This document shows positions 18,801-27,523 of a stretch of DNA of 64,000 bases, piece by piece. Source of the DNA: Agrobacterium fabrum str. C58. GTDB taxonomy: Bacteria; Pseudomonadota; Alphaproteobacteria; Rhizobiales; Rhizobiaceae. Each line of letters begins with the position of its first letter. Within the stretch, counting starts at the first letter, position 1. The notes beneath the pieces are model-generated. The model was not told where the DNA came from. It did no database searches and was given only the letters and a program-made list of their open reading frames with translations. The position numbers and the translations under genes were made by a program. The stretch is taken from NCBI RefSeq assembly GCF_000092025.1, contig NC_003062.2, positions 2,706,001 to 2,770,000 of the forward strand. Reading direction: 5' to 3'.

Positions 18801-21333
18801 TGGGTGCGACAAACAGCGAGAAGATCAGCAGGATCTGCCAGATCAGCGCGCCGAGCGGATCCATGAAATACCAGCCGAGGATCGAGGCGAAGAACCAGGC
18901 GATCGGCGTCAGCGAGCGACGCAGATTGTCGACCATCTTCCAGCGGCCGATGGCGGTAACGCCACGGGCACGGTCAATGATGAAGGGGAGCAACTGCCAG
19001 TCACCACGCGCCCAGCGATGCTGGCGCGAGACTTCCACCTCGTAGCGGGTCGGGAAATCCTCGACCAGTTCCACATCGGTCACCAGCGCGCAACGCGCGA
19101 AGGAGCCTTCGAGCAGATCGTGGCTGAGGATGGAGTTTTCTTCGATCCGGCCCTTCAGCGCCGCTTCGAAGGCATCCACGTCATAAAGACCCTTACCCGT
19201 GAAGGTACCTTCGGAGGTCAAATCCTGGTAGACGTCGGAAACGGTGAAGACATAAGGATCGATACCGCGATTGATCGAAAAGACGCGTTGGAAGACGGAA
19301 GCGTCCTTGCCTGTTGTCAGCGAAGGTGTAACACGCGGCTGCAACAGGCCGTAACCTTCCACGACACGACCGGAAACCGGGTCGATCTTGGGGCGGTTAA
19401 TCGGGTGGTGCATTTTGCCGACGAGCTTGGTCACCGCGTCGCGCATCAGGCGCGTATCGGCATCAAGGGTCATGACATATTTGACATCGGCCGGCACGAT
19501 ATTCGCCCCGCCGAGGAAGGTCGTATCCTTGTCGCCGCGCAACAGCATGTTCAGCTCATGCAACTTGCCGCGCTTGCGCTCCCAGCCCATCCAGCACTCT
19601 TCGGCCGAATTATAGATACGGCGGCGATGCAGCAGGTAAAAACGTGTCTTGCCGTCAAAGGCATAACGGCTGTTCAGAGCCGCAAGCTCGCGCTTGGCAT
19701 AGTCGAGGATTTCGAGATCCTCATCGGACTGCTCGTATGGCGCATCGCGCCAGTCGCTGACGAGCGAAAAATAGATCTCTCCATGCGGATTAGCGAGATA
19801 ATGCACCTCGATATTGCGCATCATCTCGTCGACGCTGTCGCGGCTGGTCAGCATGCAGGGCACGGCGACCAATGTGCGGGCGTCCTCAGGGATGCCGTTC
19901 TTGAATTCGTATCCGACGAGCCGGAACGGCTTCACGAAGAAGGTGACGAGCGTGTTGAAGAGGCCGGTCGCGCCTTCGGATGCCGGCAATGCGAACATCA
20001 GCAGGAAGGCAGTGACGACATACCAGGGCATGCCCGCCTTTGCGAGGAACCAGCCGACCGCGAGCATGGCGACCGCCGTGATGAGAAGCACCGGCGCGGC
20101 GATGGCGAGCCAGTTGAACTTGCGCATCGAGCGGACGATGTGCTGCGATGCGAGCGGCCGATACCCCAGCGCCTTTTCAAGCTCGAAGCGGCGCTGACCG
20201 ACGAGCACCGAACCGACATTGACGCGATGGTTCTCGTCAGCGCCTGCCGGCAGATCGGACCGCGCCATTTCGACGGCGGCACGCGCCACCTCAACTTCGG
20301 TCCTGGGTGAGCGGCGGGCCAGAAGTTCGATCGTGTTACGATAGGTATTGCGCGAACCGAAATCGAGAATCTCGTAGTCGGTTTCCTCGCGCAGGACCTT
20401 GTCGATATGGCTGACTTCCTCGAACCACACCGACCATTCGGTATCGTCGATTTCACGCAGGCTCTTGACGATGTTGCCCATCGTCACATTGCCGGACGCC
20501 AGGCGGTTATGTTCCGACATCATGACGTTTTCGGCATCGGTGCCGGCGGCATGCAGGCGCTCTTCGAGCCAGGCAACAGCGAAGCCCGATGTCTGCGAAC
20601 CGTTACGCAGACGATAAAGGAACTGCGTCGCAAAGGTCGGATCATCGACCAGCGAATCGACCTGTTTCAGAAGTGCGGCCGACGCTTCGGCATCGTTCAG
20701 CCGGATGATCTCGTCGACGACCTCATTCGCCTTCTGGCGCATACGGCGCGAGCGCTCGACGCGGATGGAGATACGGCGAAGATTTTCGATGAGGACGAAG
20801 CGGATGATGGAGGGCAGTGCCCACAATTCGCCGATCTGCAGCGTTTGCGAAGTCTGGTATCCATCCACCAGCGCCGTCATGTTCTCACGCGAAACCGTGC
20901 TGTGGGTATGCGCGACATACAGCCAGCCGAGCGCCATGACGCGCGGAATGGTCACGCCGCCCACTGTCATCGTCGGCAGCTGGCGATAGAATTTGCGCGG
21001 AAAATCGCGCCGTACTTCCTGAATCGCCTCTTCGATGACGTAGTGGTTGTCGAGCAGCCATTCCGCCGCCGGCGTGATCGTTGCACCATTTTCGGCGTCG
21101 ACGGCCGTCGTGCGGTAAACCCGCAGGATTTCCTTTTCGTTCTCGCGGTGACGCTCGAAGAAATCGAATTCCATGAAGCCGGGAAGACTGTCGGCACCGT
21201 CGCGGGAAAGCGCGGCACCGGCATCATGCAGTTCCTCGATCGTCATATAGGACGCACGGATCGAATCGTTGTGATCGATCTGCTTCGTCTCGGAATCACG
21301 GGCGGCGGCGGTCGGGGTGATATGAAATGACAT
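12838..21333 (-). CDS. chvB: Cyclic beta-1,2-glucan synthase ChvB (NdvB)
   Basis: A giant inner-membrane enzyme of 2831 residues that uses UDP-glucose and itself as protein primer to build, length-control and cyclise beta-1,2-glucan. Membrane helices lie near residues 400-460, 810-850 and 935-980. Between them is a GT84 glycosyltransferase with TLDADTRL near 622 and the QHRWARGDW motif near 774. The C-terminal third is a GH94 (former GT36) phosphorylase-like domain with GGDWNDGMNRVG near 2525, which sets chain length in the Brucella homologue. The product is exported by ChvA next door. The start MSFHITPTAAARD is the only good candidate. Loss abolishes attachment and virulence in A. tumefaciens. 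Confidence 0.97.
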   Translation of the reverse strand: MSFHITPTAAARDSETKQIDHNDSIRASYMTIEELHDAGAALSRDGADSLPGFMEFDFFERHRENEKEILRVYRTTAVDAENGATITPAAEWLLDNHYVIEEAIQEVRRDFPRKFYRQLPTMTVGGVTIPRVMALGWLYVAHTHSTVSRENMTALVDGYQTSQTLQIGELWALPSIIRFVLIENLRRISIRVERSRRMRQKANEVVDEIIRLNDAEASAALLKQVDSLVDDPTFATQFLYRLRNGSQTSGFAVAWLEERLHAAGTDAENVMMSEHNRLASGNVTMGNIVKSLREIDDTEWSVWFEEVSHIDKVLREETDYEILDFGSRNTYRNTIELLARRSPRTEVEVARAAVEMARSDLPAGADENHRVNVGSVLVGQRRFELEKALGYRPLASQHIVRSMRKFNWLAIAAPVLLITAVAMLAVGWFLAKAGMPWYVVTAFLLMFALPASEGATGLFNTLVTFFVKPFRLVGYEFKNGIPEDARTLVAVPCMLTSRDSVDEMMRNIEVHYLANPHGEIYFSLVSDWRDAPYEQSDEDLEILDYAKRELAALNSRYAFDGKTRFYLLHRRRIYNSAEECWMGWERKRGKLHELNMLLRGDKDTTFLGGANIVPADVKYVMTLDADTRLMRDAVTKLVGKMHHPINRPKIDPVSGRVVEGYGLLQPRVTPSLTTGKDASVFQRVFSINRGIDPYVFTVSDVYQDLTSEGTFTGKGLYDVDAFEAALKGRIEENSILSHDLLEGSFARCALVTDVELVEDFPTRYEVEVSRQHRWARGDWQLLPFIIDRARGVTAIGRWKMVDNLRRSLTPIAWFFASILGWYFMDPLGALIWQILLIFSLFVAPTLSLLSGLVPRSTDIVPQAHFHTIWSEIRATNAQVALRIVFIADAACMMTDAIVRSLYRLLVSHKLMLEWRTAASMQSSAQGSIVDYYRQMWHAPVVAMLGLLFAALPGDNAFLIGIPFTLLWVLSPAVAWYVSQSAETEDRLFVSEHVSFELRKIARRTWRYYEAFVTPQENHLPPDNFQETPEPIVASRTSPTNIGVYLLSVISARQFGWISFADTLERIENTIQTVEKMEKHRGHLYNWYHTDTLQTLGPRYVSAVDSGNLAGHLIAVSSACRDWAEAPSAHLQGNLDGIGDVAGILRETLKALPDNRKTLRPLHRRLEERIIGFSNALASVKREHEFASIRVINLAVLARDIQKLATNVDHEVKSAQSAEVTRWAQLLVESCEAHISDSAIDLTNMEPLRQRLASLRDRSRNLAFSMDFTFLYRKDRRLLSIGYRVESKELDEACYDLLASECRLTSLFAIAKGDLPTEHWYRLGRQVVPIGAQGALVSWSGSMFEYLMPPLVMQERQGGILNQTNNLIVKEQMNHGRRLGTPWGISEAAFNARDHNMNYQYTNFGVPTLGLKRGLGQNAVIAPYASILASQYDPDGALENLDKLRKLGALGQYGFHDAVDFTPTRVPDGKVCAVVYNYYAHHHGMSIAAVANVAFDGVLRELFHSDPVIEAAELLLQEKAPREVPVMSAKYEPETPGKEQADLLRAEVRSIADPAVRDREVVFLSNGHYSTMLTSTGAGYSKWNGQAISRWKADPTDDRWGTFIFLRDTTNGQWWSATAEPRVIEGEKTKTIFTDDKAEFHKTIGDLQSVVECIVATEHDAEGRRITLLNVGSEDRYIEVTSYMEPVIASEDDDNAHPLFSRMFVQTEIGRRGDVIRAWRNRRSQNEPGTVIAHLAADNAGPSRPTEFETDRAKFIGRGRSLREAAAFDAGATLSSSDGFTLDPILSLRRTVRVPAGKKVSVIFWTIAAPSREEVDKAIDRYRHPDAFAHELVHAWTRTQVQMRHVGVTSQQAAAFQHLGRYLTYPDMHLRADSETLKTGLASQRALWPLAISGDFPIFSLRINDDMDMDIAREALSAHEYLRSRGVIFDLVIVNERAASYAQDMQHALDHISETQRRINPADGGRPHVFSVRRDLMDEETWSALLAASRVVLHVRNGKIVDQINRAVSLFAANRGPDGSSDAAQARLPVPAFPVAEPVEDAGDLDFWNGFGGFAKNGQEYVVRLNGGQSTPHPWINVISNENFGFHISAEGAGFSWSRNSRDYQLTPWTNDPVINRPGEAFYVADVETGKLYTPCAALSRDPEAMFETRHGLGYSILTGVADTLEVELTQTVDREKPVKFSQVIVRNKGSKSRRLKVYAYVEWVLGNNGQKSAPFILSRHDAGSNAIFASNPYSIDYSARTSFLTLDSEASGFTTSRREFIGRFGSAQAPQGIVAGAALSGTTEVDGDPCAALMQEIHLKPGEERHMTFILGDADNAEEAEALVKDVRQADFLSVLEESKKFWTGFTGQLQVSTPDAGFNHMVNNWLPYQALACRILARTAFYQSSGAFGFRDQLQDTLAFLLYQPDLARTQILRAAGRQFPEGDVQHWWLPLTGAGVRTTISDDVVWLAYAINQYVSATGDAAILDESIPFLKGPALMPGQHDAFFQPETSERSATLYEHAALALDLAIHRTGENGLPLILGGDWNDGMNRVGVGGKGTSVWLGWFLAGALRDFIEIAEKRGDTDRVGKWASHREKLRHVLETAGWDGSYYRRGYFDDGTPLGSASSEECQIDSLGQSWSVLSGEGEEGRSRQAMDAVMEHLVDEKTGIIRLFTPPFSRASHDPGYIKGYPPGVRENGGQYTHAATWVVLALAKQGRAQEAWNCFKLLNPVNHALDAASSETYRVEPYVVTADVYGEGAYAGRGGWSWYTGSAGWLYRAAVEGILGITRTDGKLHVSPSLPEDWSGFSIRITLDGKARDIAVSRKAGTADVSVSVDGKDLAAGDGVIPFD

Positions 21334-21906
21334 CGGGCTCGTATTCTGAACTGTATGGAAACTTGTTCGACTTGACCGGCATTTCGTTCACGGCGGGAAC
21401 GCGCACGAAATCGGGCCACGCTATATTTATGACTTATCCTGAACCTTCGGTGAACCGGCAGAGCCGCCGCAGGAAGCGGATCGTCAAACGGTGAATATCC
21501 TCAGGCATGGCATTTGGCGGCGCAGTCCGTCGCATCTCCCTGCAAAGCCGGGCATTAGTGCGAACAACGGGGTTTCGACGACAGGAAAATTTTGTCCTCC
21601 GGCCCGGCAAAGCCGTTCCCACCGGATTTCTCACCTTCCCCCACGGCGAAAATTGTTGGCGCAACGTCCGATAGTCCCCCTTTGACACCTGAAGGGCAAC
21701 GCGGGGCCGATAAAGCCTGCGCTACATCCGAAAGGAGCTAATGCCCCAGGACGTCAATAGTTCCATGCCACCTGTGGCGATGCGATGCAAGCGCCGAATT
21801 TCAAGGGCTTTCGCCATGGCGACGAGCACTTTAGAATAAATTTATATGCTGATATGTCCGATGGGAAATACACCGAGACAGAACGGCCTAGCCGGGGACT
21901 TCGAAA
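21334..21906. other. Intergenic region upstream of chvB and the M20 amidohydrolase
   Basis: These 573 bases lie between two divergent genes and must contain the chvB promoter. The only coding candidate I can support is a 32-codon frame at 21741-21839. I see no hairpin terminator or obvious regulatory palindrome. Confidence 0.5.
21741..21839 (+). CDS. Possible small ORF or leader peptide upstream of hipO-like gene
   Basis: ATG at 21741 is preceded by AAAGGAG with a three-base spacer, the best ribosome binding site in this intergenic region. The 32-residue product begins MPQDVNSSMPPVAMR and ends at TAA 67 bases before the amidohydrolase. Arginine-rich, no recognised motif. It could be a leader peptide or chance. 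Confidence 0.25.
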   Translation: MPQDVNSSMPPVAMRCKRRISRAFAMATSTLE

Positions 21907-23088
21907 ATGACCAGACAGACCGCAAACATCGCCTCCTTTGCCAACCATATGCCAGACGTGGTGGCGATCCGCCGCCATCTGCACCGCCACCCCGAGATCG
22001 GTCTTTCGGAATTCAAGACGTCGGATTTCATTGCCGAACAGCTGGTGGAAATGGGCTACGAGGTGACGCGCGGGCTTGCCGGGACCGGCATCGTCGCGAC
22101 GCTCCGAAACGGTGACAGCACCCGCGCGCTCGGCATTCGCGCCGACATCGACGCACTGCCGATCCACGAGGAAACCGGGGCGGACTATGCCAGCACCCAT
22201 CAGGGCGTCATGCACGCCTGCGGTCACGATGGCCACACGGCCATGCTGCTCGGAGCGGCGAAGATCATCGCCGAACGCAGGAATTTCGATGGCACCCTGC
22301 ATCTGATTTTCCAGCCGGCCGAGGAAAATTTCGGCGGCGCCCGCATCATGATCGAAGACGGCCTGTTCGAGCGCTTCCCGTGCGATGCAGTCTTTGCCCT
22401 GCATAATGATCCCGGCCTGCCCTTCGGACAATTCGTGCTGCGCGACGGGCCGATCCTTGCCGCCGTCGACGAATGCAAAATCACTGTCAGAGGTTATGGC
22501 GGCCACGGCGCCGAACCGCAGGATGCGGCCGATCCCATCGTTGCCGGCGCGAGCATCATCATGGCGTTGCAGACGGTGGTGTCCCGCAATATCCACCCGC
22601 AACTGTCGGCGGTCGTGACCGTTGGCGCATTCCATGCTGGCATGGCGAGCAACGTCATTCCCGAAACGGCAGAGATGTTGCTGACCATCCGCTCCTTCGA
22701 TCCGGGCGTGCGCGACGAGCTGGAAAAGCGTATCCGGGCCATCGCCGAAGGCCAGGCAGCAAGCTACGGCATGAGCGTCACCATCGATTACGAGCGCGGT
22801 TATAACGCAACCGTCAATCACAAGGCGGAGACGGATTATGTCGCCGATCTCGCCCGTCGTTTTGCCGGACCGGAGAAGGTTCTGGAAATGAAGCGTCCAT
22901 CAATGGGCGCGGAAGACTTCGCCTATATGCTGGAAAAGCGGCCGGGCTGCTATTTCTTCCTCGGCACCGCGCGCACCGATAACGATCCGCCACTGCACCA
23001 TCCGAAATTCGATTTCAACGACGAGATTCTACCGATCGGAACCACCTTCTGGGTGGATCTGGCGGAGGACTATCTGAAGGCGCGATAA
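21907..23088 (+). CDS. hipO: M20-family amidohydrolase (hippurate hydrolase type)
   Basis: A 393-residue metallo-amidohydrolase of the M20D family, which removes acyl groups from amino acids (hippurate, N-acetyl or IAA conjugates). The metal-binding core is MHACGHDGH with Cys105, His107 and His110, followed by FQPAEENFGG with Glu139/Glu140, and the late SMGAEDFAYML carries the conserved aspartate/glutamate. Dimerisation domain near 185-295 includes GYGGHGAEP. The ribosome binding site GGGGAC is weak. The true substrate is not readable from sequence. It is monocistronic with its own terminator. Confidence 0.85.
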   Translation: MTRQTANIASFANHMPDVVAIRRHLHRHPEIGLSEFKTSDFIAEQLVEMGYEVTRGLAGTGIVATLRNGDSTRALGIRADIDALPIHEETGADYASTHQGVMHACGHDGHTAMLLGAAKIIAERRNFDGTLHLIFQPAEENFGGARIMIEDGLFERFPCDAVFALHNDPGLPFGQFVLRDGPILAAVDECKITVRGYGGHGAEPQDAADPIVAGASIIMALQTVVSRNIHPQLSAVVTVGAFHAGMASNVIPETAEMLLTIRSFDPGVRDELEKRIRAIAEGQAASYGMSVTIDYERGYNATVNHKAETDYVADLARRFAGPEKVLEMKRPSMGAEDFAYMLEKRPGCYFFLGTARTDNDPPLHHPKFDFNDEILPIGTTFWVDLAEDYLKAR

Positions 23089-23094
23089 ACATGA

Positions 23095-23126
23095 AAAGGC
23101 CGGTCGGAGGAGCGACCGGCCTTTAT
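23095..23126. terminator. Bidirectional rho-independent terminator
   Basis: The perfect twelve-bp stem AAAGGCCGGTCG / CGACCGGCCTTT has a six-base loop. It serves the amidohydrolase on the plus strand and, read the other way, ends in CCTTTTCAT after the convergent 47-residue gene. Confidence 0.9.
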
Positions 23127-23154
23127 TCTCAACTTGCCTGAAAACTAGGGAGGA

Positions 23155-23298
23155 TCAGGGAACGAGACCGAATATGACAGCAGCAACGAAGGCCATGCAC
23201 ACGCCGACAAGAGCCGCATGAACGGAATCTCTCCAGTTGCGAGGCGACTGGGGCTGCGAAACAAAGTCTTTTACTTTTCCTGCCTTGGAATAAGACAT
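23155..23298 (-). CDS. Small single-pass membrane protein (47 aa), hypothetical
   Basis: The product is MSYSKAGKVKDFVSQPQ followed by a short linker and one C-terminal membrane helix, AALVGVCMAFVAAVIFGLVP. AGGAAGGGAG lies seven bases before the ATG at 23298, so translation looks real; the longer frame starting at 23343 lacks this support. No family recognised. It converges on the amidohydrolase gene and shares its terminator. Confidence 0.6.
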   Translation of the reverse strand: MSYSKAGKVKDFVSQPQSPRNWRDSVHAALVGVCMAFVAAVIFGLVP

Positions 23299-23524
23299 TG
23301 TACACTCCCTTCCTGCTCGGCCCTTGAAACGGGCATTGCTCATCTGGGGTAGAGAATAGCTTTATTCCCCACTGTTTCAGTAGAGATAAAATTCCATAAG
23401 AAGTGCCAATTGGGAAAAATAGGGGTCGTCACTTGCCTCCCAACAAGCATCAATCTACCCATCGCGGACTATTAACGCGTCGGGAGGGAGTTGGTTCAAA
23501 CGGCCCTTCCGCGGACAGGAAGAC

Positions 23525-24628
23525 ATGACTGACATCGACGCTATCATCATCGGAGCGGGCGTGATCGGGCTTGCGACGGCCCGCGAATTGTCGATGCACG
23601 GCCTTTCCGTTATCATTCTGGAAAGCGAAACGGAATTCGGTTCGGCCACTTCGTCCCGCAATAGCGAAGTCATCCATGCGGGGCTTTATTATCCAGCCGG
23701 AAGCCTCAAGGCGAGGCTCTGTGTCGAGGGCAGGCAGCGGCTTTATGACTTTTGCGAGAGCCACGGCGTTGCGCACCGCCATTGCGGTAAACTCATCGTC
23801 GCCACGAGCGATGACGAAACGCCCTTGCTCGTTGCCCTCGGCGCAAAAGGCAAAGCCAATGGCTGCGACGATCTGGAGCTGATCGACCAACGACACGCGC
23901 TTTCGCTCGAGCCTGCCCTTGCCTGCAGCTCAGCCCTGCTCTCACCCTCGACGGGCATCATCGACAGCCACGGCTATATGCTGGCGCTGCTTGGTGAGGC
24001 ACAAGACCATGGCGCAGCCCTTGCGCTCAACGCACCGTTCGAACGGGCGGAAGCGATCGGCGACGGTTTCCGGGTTCATGTCGGCGGAAAAGAACCTGTC
24101 AGCCTTACATGCCGGCTGCTCGTCAATTCCGCCGGGCTAGTCGCGCCGATGGTGGCAGCCATGATCGAGGGACTGCCGTCAGTGGCGATCCCGCAGGCAC
24201 GTTTCGCCAAGGGCAGCTATTTCTCGCTGACAGGCAAATCGCCTTTTTCGCGGTTAATCTATCCTGCACCGCACACCCACGGCCTTGGTGTGCACCTGAC
24301 TTTGGATCTCGCCGGTCAGGCCCGGTTCGGGCCCGATGTGGAATGGGTTGATACCATCGACTATGCCGTCGATCCCCGCCGCATGGAGGGTTTCGGCGAC
24401 GCCATAAGGCGTTATTGGCCGGGCCTGCCGGAACACACGCTGGCCCCTGCCTATTCCGGTATCCGTCCGAAGATTTCCGGGCCGGACGAACCAGCCATGG
24501 ACTTTCGCATCGATGGGCCGGAAACCCATGGTTTTCCCGGCCTCGTCAATCTGTTCGGAATAGAAAGTCCCGGCCTGACCGCGTCTCTGGCGATTGCCGG
24601 CGAGATCGCCGCACGGTTGGAGGCCTGA
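23525..24628 (+). CDS. FAD-dependent oxidoreductase, L-2-hydroxyglutarate oxidase type
   Basis: A 367-residue DAO-fold flavoprotein. The N-terminal FAD motif is [17 protein letters not shown], followed by the arginine/serine-rich [20 protein letters not shown] that is typical of the LhgO/L2HGDH group, and the C-terminal [19 protein letters not shown] completes the cofactor site. The group oxidises L-2-hydroxyglutarate or related 2-hydroxyacids to oxoacids. AGGAAG is five bases before the ATG. It converges with the dehydratase gene, the stop codons being only two bases apart. Confidence 0.82.
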   Translation: MTDIDAIIIGAGVIGLATARELSMHGLSVIILESETEFGSATSSRNSEVIHAGLYYPAGSLKARLCVEGRQRLYDFCESHGVAHRHCGKLIVATSDDETPLLVALGAKGKANGCDDLELIDQRHALSLEPALACSSALLSPSTGIIDSHGYMLALLGEAQDHGAALALNAPFERAEAIGDGFRVHVGGKEPVSLTCRLLVNSAGLVAPMVAAMIEGLPSVAIPQARFAKGSYFSLTGKSPFSRLIYPAPHTHGLGVHLTLDLAGQARFGPDVEWVDTIDYAVDPRRMEGFGDAIRRYWPGLPEHTLAPAYSGIRPKISGPDEPAMDFRIDGPETHGFPGLVNLFGIESPGLTASLAIAGEIAARLEA

Positions 24629-24630
24629 TA

Positions 24631-25605
24631 TCAACCGAAGCGTGACAGAGCGTCGGCCATGATCCCGGGATCGACATTGCCGCCGGAGGCAACCGCAATC
24701 ACGGTTTCGCTTTCCAGTTCCTTGCCATGAAAAAGCGCTGCGGCAAGCGCAACAGCACCACCCGGCTCGATAACGACCTTCAGCCGGTTGAAGGCGAGAA
24801 CCATGGCCCGCAGCGCTTCCTCCTCGCTGACGGCGATACCTTTCCCGCAAAGCCCTGCCATGATGGGAAAGGTGATATTGCCAGGCTGCGGCGTGACGAT
24901 TGCATCACAGATCGAACCCGATGTCGTCGCATTCCGCTCGATCTTGCCCGCCGCAAGGGAGCGCGCCACGTCATCGAAACGCTCCGGTTCTGCCGTCCTG
25001 ACCTTATAATTTCGCGCTTTCGCATCGAGTGCAAGAGAGATGCCGGAGGTGAGGCCGCCGCCACCGCAAGGCACCAGAACCTCGGCAGCACCGATACCGA
25101 GTTCGGCGCCTTGCTCAGCGATTTCCAGCCCAGCGGTCCCCTGCCCCGCAATCACCAGCGGTTCATCGTAAGGCCTGATCAGGGTCAAACCGCGCTCGCT
25201 CGACAACCGGTTGCCAATGGCGTCACGGTCTTCATTCGCCCGGTCGTAAAGCACCACCTCGGCGCCATAGGCGCGGGTATTGTCGATTTTGATCTTCGGC
25301 GCATCCGAAGGCATGATGATGACGGCGGGAATGCCATGCAGGCGGGCCGCGAGCGCCACGCCCTGCGCATGGTTGCCGGAGGAAAAAGCGATCACACCCT
25401 TGGCGCGCACATCCGCCGGCAGGCCGGATACCGCCGACCAGCCGCCGCGAAACTTGAAGGATCCCGTCCTTTGCAGGCATTCCGCCTTAACGAACAGCTT
25501 TCGCCCGGCGATCTCGTCCAGAAAAGGCGAGGTGAGCAGCGGTGTTCGCACCGCATGGTTGCCGATGCGCTCACGCGCCGCCTCGATCATCGAAATATCT
25601 GTCAT
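24631..25605 (-). CDS. PLP-dependent threonine/serine dehydratase family protein
   Basis: A 324-residue fold-type II PLP enzyme. The cofactor lysine is Lys51 in GSFKFRGG, the phosphate-binding glycine loop is VPCGGGGLTSG, and SSGNHAQGVA binds the substrate carboxylate. It lacks the C-terminal ACT domain of biosynthetic IlvA, so it is a catabolic threonine/serine deaminase, serine racemase or hydroxy-amino-acid dehydratase. These cannot be separated by eye. It stands alone, separated from the upstream xylD-like gene by a terminator. Confidence 0.83.
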   Translation of the reverse strand: MTDISMIEAARERIGNHAVRTPLLTSPFLDEIAGRKLFVKAECLQRTGSFKFRGGWSAVSGLPADVRAKGVIAFSSGNHAQGVALAARLHGIPAVIIMPSDAPKIKIDNTRAYGAEVVLYDRANEDRDAIGNRLSSERGLTLIRPYDEPLVIAGQGTAGLEIAEQGAELGIGAAEVLVPCGGGGLTSGISLALDAKARNYKVRTAEPERFDDVARSLAAGKIERNATTSGSICDAIVTPQPGNITFPIMAGLCGKGIAVSEEEALRAMVLAFNRLKVVIEPGGAVALAAALFHGKELESETVIAVASGGNVDPGIMADALSRFG

Positions 25606-25690
25606 GCCCTGCCCCCGGTAAGCGGATCTAATGCGGAATCTCAGGCTACATTAGGAGGTCGTGATCAAATGCGAAACCGCCTCCAAAAGA

Positions 25691-25718
25691 AAAATCCCCG
25701 GTCCTGGCCGGGGATTTT
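25691..25718 (-). terminator. Rho-independent terminator of the acid-sugar operon
   Basis: Eleven-bp stem AAAATCCCCGG / CCGGGGATTTT, running into TTTTTC on the minus strand, just past the stop of the xylonate dehydratase-like gene. Confidence 0.85.
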
Positions 25719-25729
25719 GTCATGTTCGG

Positions 25730-27514
25730 TCAGTGATTGTGCCGGGGCATTTTTTCGGCGATCCGACGGAAATCCGCCGCCCCTTCCAGCACCGCACCGT
25801 CCGAAAGCTGGGTCACCGATTGACGATAGATACGCTGCCAGGGCGTTGCATCGGCGGGCACGGCGGGTATGCCGTCGGCCTTGCGGGCATCAAGCTCCGC
25901 TTGCGGCACCAGCGCATTGCACTCACCCTTGTTGAAGTCGATGCGGATCACATCGCCAGTGCGCAGCCATGCCAGCCCGCCACCCGCCGCACTTTCCGGG
26001 GAAGCATTGAGGATCGACGGGCTGTCCGCCGTTCCCGACTGCCGACCGTCGCCGATCGTCGGCAGGCTGGTAATGCCCTTTTTCAGAAGCGCATCCGGTG
26101 GCTGCATGTTGACGACCTCGGCCGAACCCGGCCAGCCGAGCGGCCCCGCGCCACGAATGACAAGAATGGTGCGCTCGTCAATATCCAGCGACGGCTCGTT
26201 GATGCGGGCGTGATAATCCTCCGAACCATCGAATACGACGCACTTGCCTTCGAATATCCCCTCGCGGCCCGGCTCGCTGAGGTAACGCTGGCGGAACTCC
26301 GCCGAGATCACGCTCGTCTTCATGATGGCGAAATCGAACAGATTGCCCTTGAGAACGAGGAAACCGGCGCGCTCCTTGAGCGGCTTGTCATAGGGCAGGA
26401 TCACGTCGCGGTCGGTCGATTCCCGCCCGTCGAGATTTTCCGCCATGGTTTTGCCGGTCACGGTCGGACAACTTCCGTCGAGCTTGCCTGCCTTCAGAAG
26501 CTCCCACATGATGGCGGGCGTGCCGCCGGCGCGGTGGTATTTCTCACCCAGCCATTTGCCGGCAGGCTGGACATTGGCGAGAAGCGGAATGTCGTAACCG
26601 TGAGCCTGCCAGTCCTCTTCGCGAAGCTCGACGCCCGCATGTTTGGCCATCGCCGCAAGATGCGGCTGGGCATTGGTGGAACCGCCGATCGCCGAGTTGA
26701 CCCGGATCGCGTTCAAAAACGCCTCGCGCGTCATGATGTCGGAGGGCTTGATATTCTCGATCACAAGCTCGACGGCACGACGACCGGTGCGATAGGCCAT
26801 CTGGCCACGCTCGCGGTAAGCGGCCGGGATCGCGCCGCAGCCGGTAAGTGACATGCCGAGCGCTTCAGCAATGGCATTCATGGTGGATGCGGTGCCCATG
26901 GTGTTGCAATGCCCGACCGACGGAGCCGATTCCAGCGCCGCCTGCAAAAACTCCTCGCGAGTGATTTCGCCCGCGCCATATTTGCGGCGCATGCGCCAGA
27001 TGACGGTGCCGGAACCGACCAGATCGCCGTCATGATACCCGTCGAGCATCGGCCCGCCGGAAAGCACGATGGCGGGAATATCCACCGTGCTCGCCGCCAT
27101 CAGCGCCGAAGGCGTGGTCTTGTCGCAGCCGGTTGTCAGAACGACACCATCGAGCGGGTAGCCGTAAAGCACTTCCACGAGGCTGAGATAAGCGAGATTG
27201 CGATCAAGCGCCGCCGTTGGGCGCTTGCAGTTTTCGAACATCGGATGGGTTGGAAACTCGATCGGTATGCCGCCCGCATCACGGATGCCATCGCGTACCC
27301 GCTTGACCAGTTCCACATGGACCCGGTTGCAGGGCGTGAGGTCACTGCCGCTCTGCGCGATGCCGATGACAGGCTTGCCGGAGCGCAGCTCTTCCGGCGT
27401 CACGCCGTAATTCATGAAGCGCTCCAGATAGAGCGCCGTCATGTCGAGATGATCGGGGTTATCGAACCAGTCCTGGGATCGCAGGCGGCGCATGGGTATC
27501 TTGTCGTCGCTCAT
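25730..27514 (-). CDS. xylD: IlvD/Edd-family sugar-acid dehydratase, D-xylonate dehydratase type
   Basis: A 594-residue iron-sulfur dehydratase that removes water from aldonic acids to give 2-keto-3-deoxy acids. The [2Fe-2S] cysteines are Cys62 (TPCNR), Cys130 (TTGCDKTT) and Cys203 ([12 protein letters not shown]); the catalytic serine region is [19 protein letters not shown]. The start [20 protein letters not shown] and the end [19 protein letters not shown] correspond closely to what I recall of Caulobacter XylD and less well to the L-arabinonate enzyme. Hence D-xylonate or a similar pentonate is the likely substrate (inference). It is third in a leftward operon with two dehydrogenases, nine bases after the previous gene. 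Confidence 0.85.
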   Translation of the reverse strand: MSDDKIPMRRLRSQDWFDNPDHLDMTALYLERFMNYGVTPEELRSGKPVIGIAQSGSDLTPCNRVHVELVKRVRDGIRDAGGIPIEFPTHPMFENCKRPTAALDRNLAYLSLVEVLYGYPLDGVVLTTGCDKTTPSALMAASTVDIPAIVLSGGPMLDGYHDGDLVGSGTVIWRMRRKYGAGEITREEFLQAALESAPSVGHCNTMGTASTMNAIAEALGMSLTGCGAIPAAYRERGQMAYRTGRRAVELVIENIKPSDIMTREAFLNAIRVNSAIGGSTNAQPHLAAMAKHAGVELREEDWQAHGYDIPLLANVQPAGKWLGEKYHRAGGTPAIMWELLKAGKLDGSCPTVTGKTMAENLDGRESTDRDVILPYDKPLKERAGFLVLKGNLFDFAIMKTSVISAEFRQRYLSEPGREGIFEGKCVVFDGSEDYHARINEPSLDIDERTILVIRGAGPLGWPGSAEVVNMQPPDALLKKGITSLPTIGDGRQSGTADSPSILNASPESAAGGGLAWLRTGDVIRIDFNKGECNALVPQAELDARKADGIPAVPADATPWQRIYRQSVTQLSDGAVLEGAADFRRIAEKMPRHNH

Positions 27515-27523
27515 GAGATCGCC

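Noticed and set aside
18001..20310. 769-codon open frame opposite chvB
   Set aside because: Antisense shadow of a very large conserved gene; low-complexity Arg/Gly/Asp composition and no family.
21434..21688. 84-codon minus frame upstream of chvB
   Set aside because: Arg-rich, no ribosome binding site and likely part of the chvB regulatory region.
25730..27514. Branched-chain IlvD or phosphogluconate dehydratase Edd
   Set aside because: The termini and motif spacing fit the pentonate dehydratase branch better, and the neighbours are sugar-acid genes rather than ilv or Entner-Doudoroff genes.
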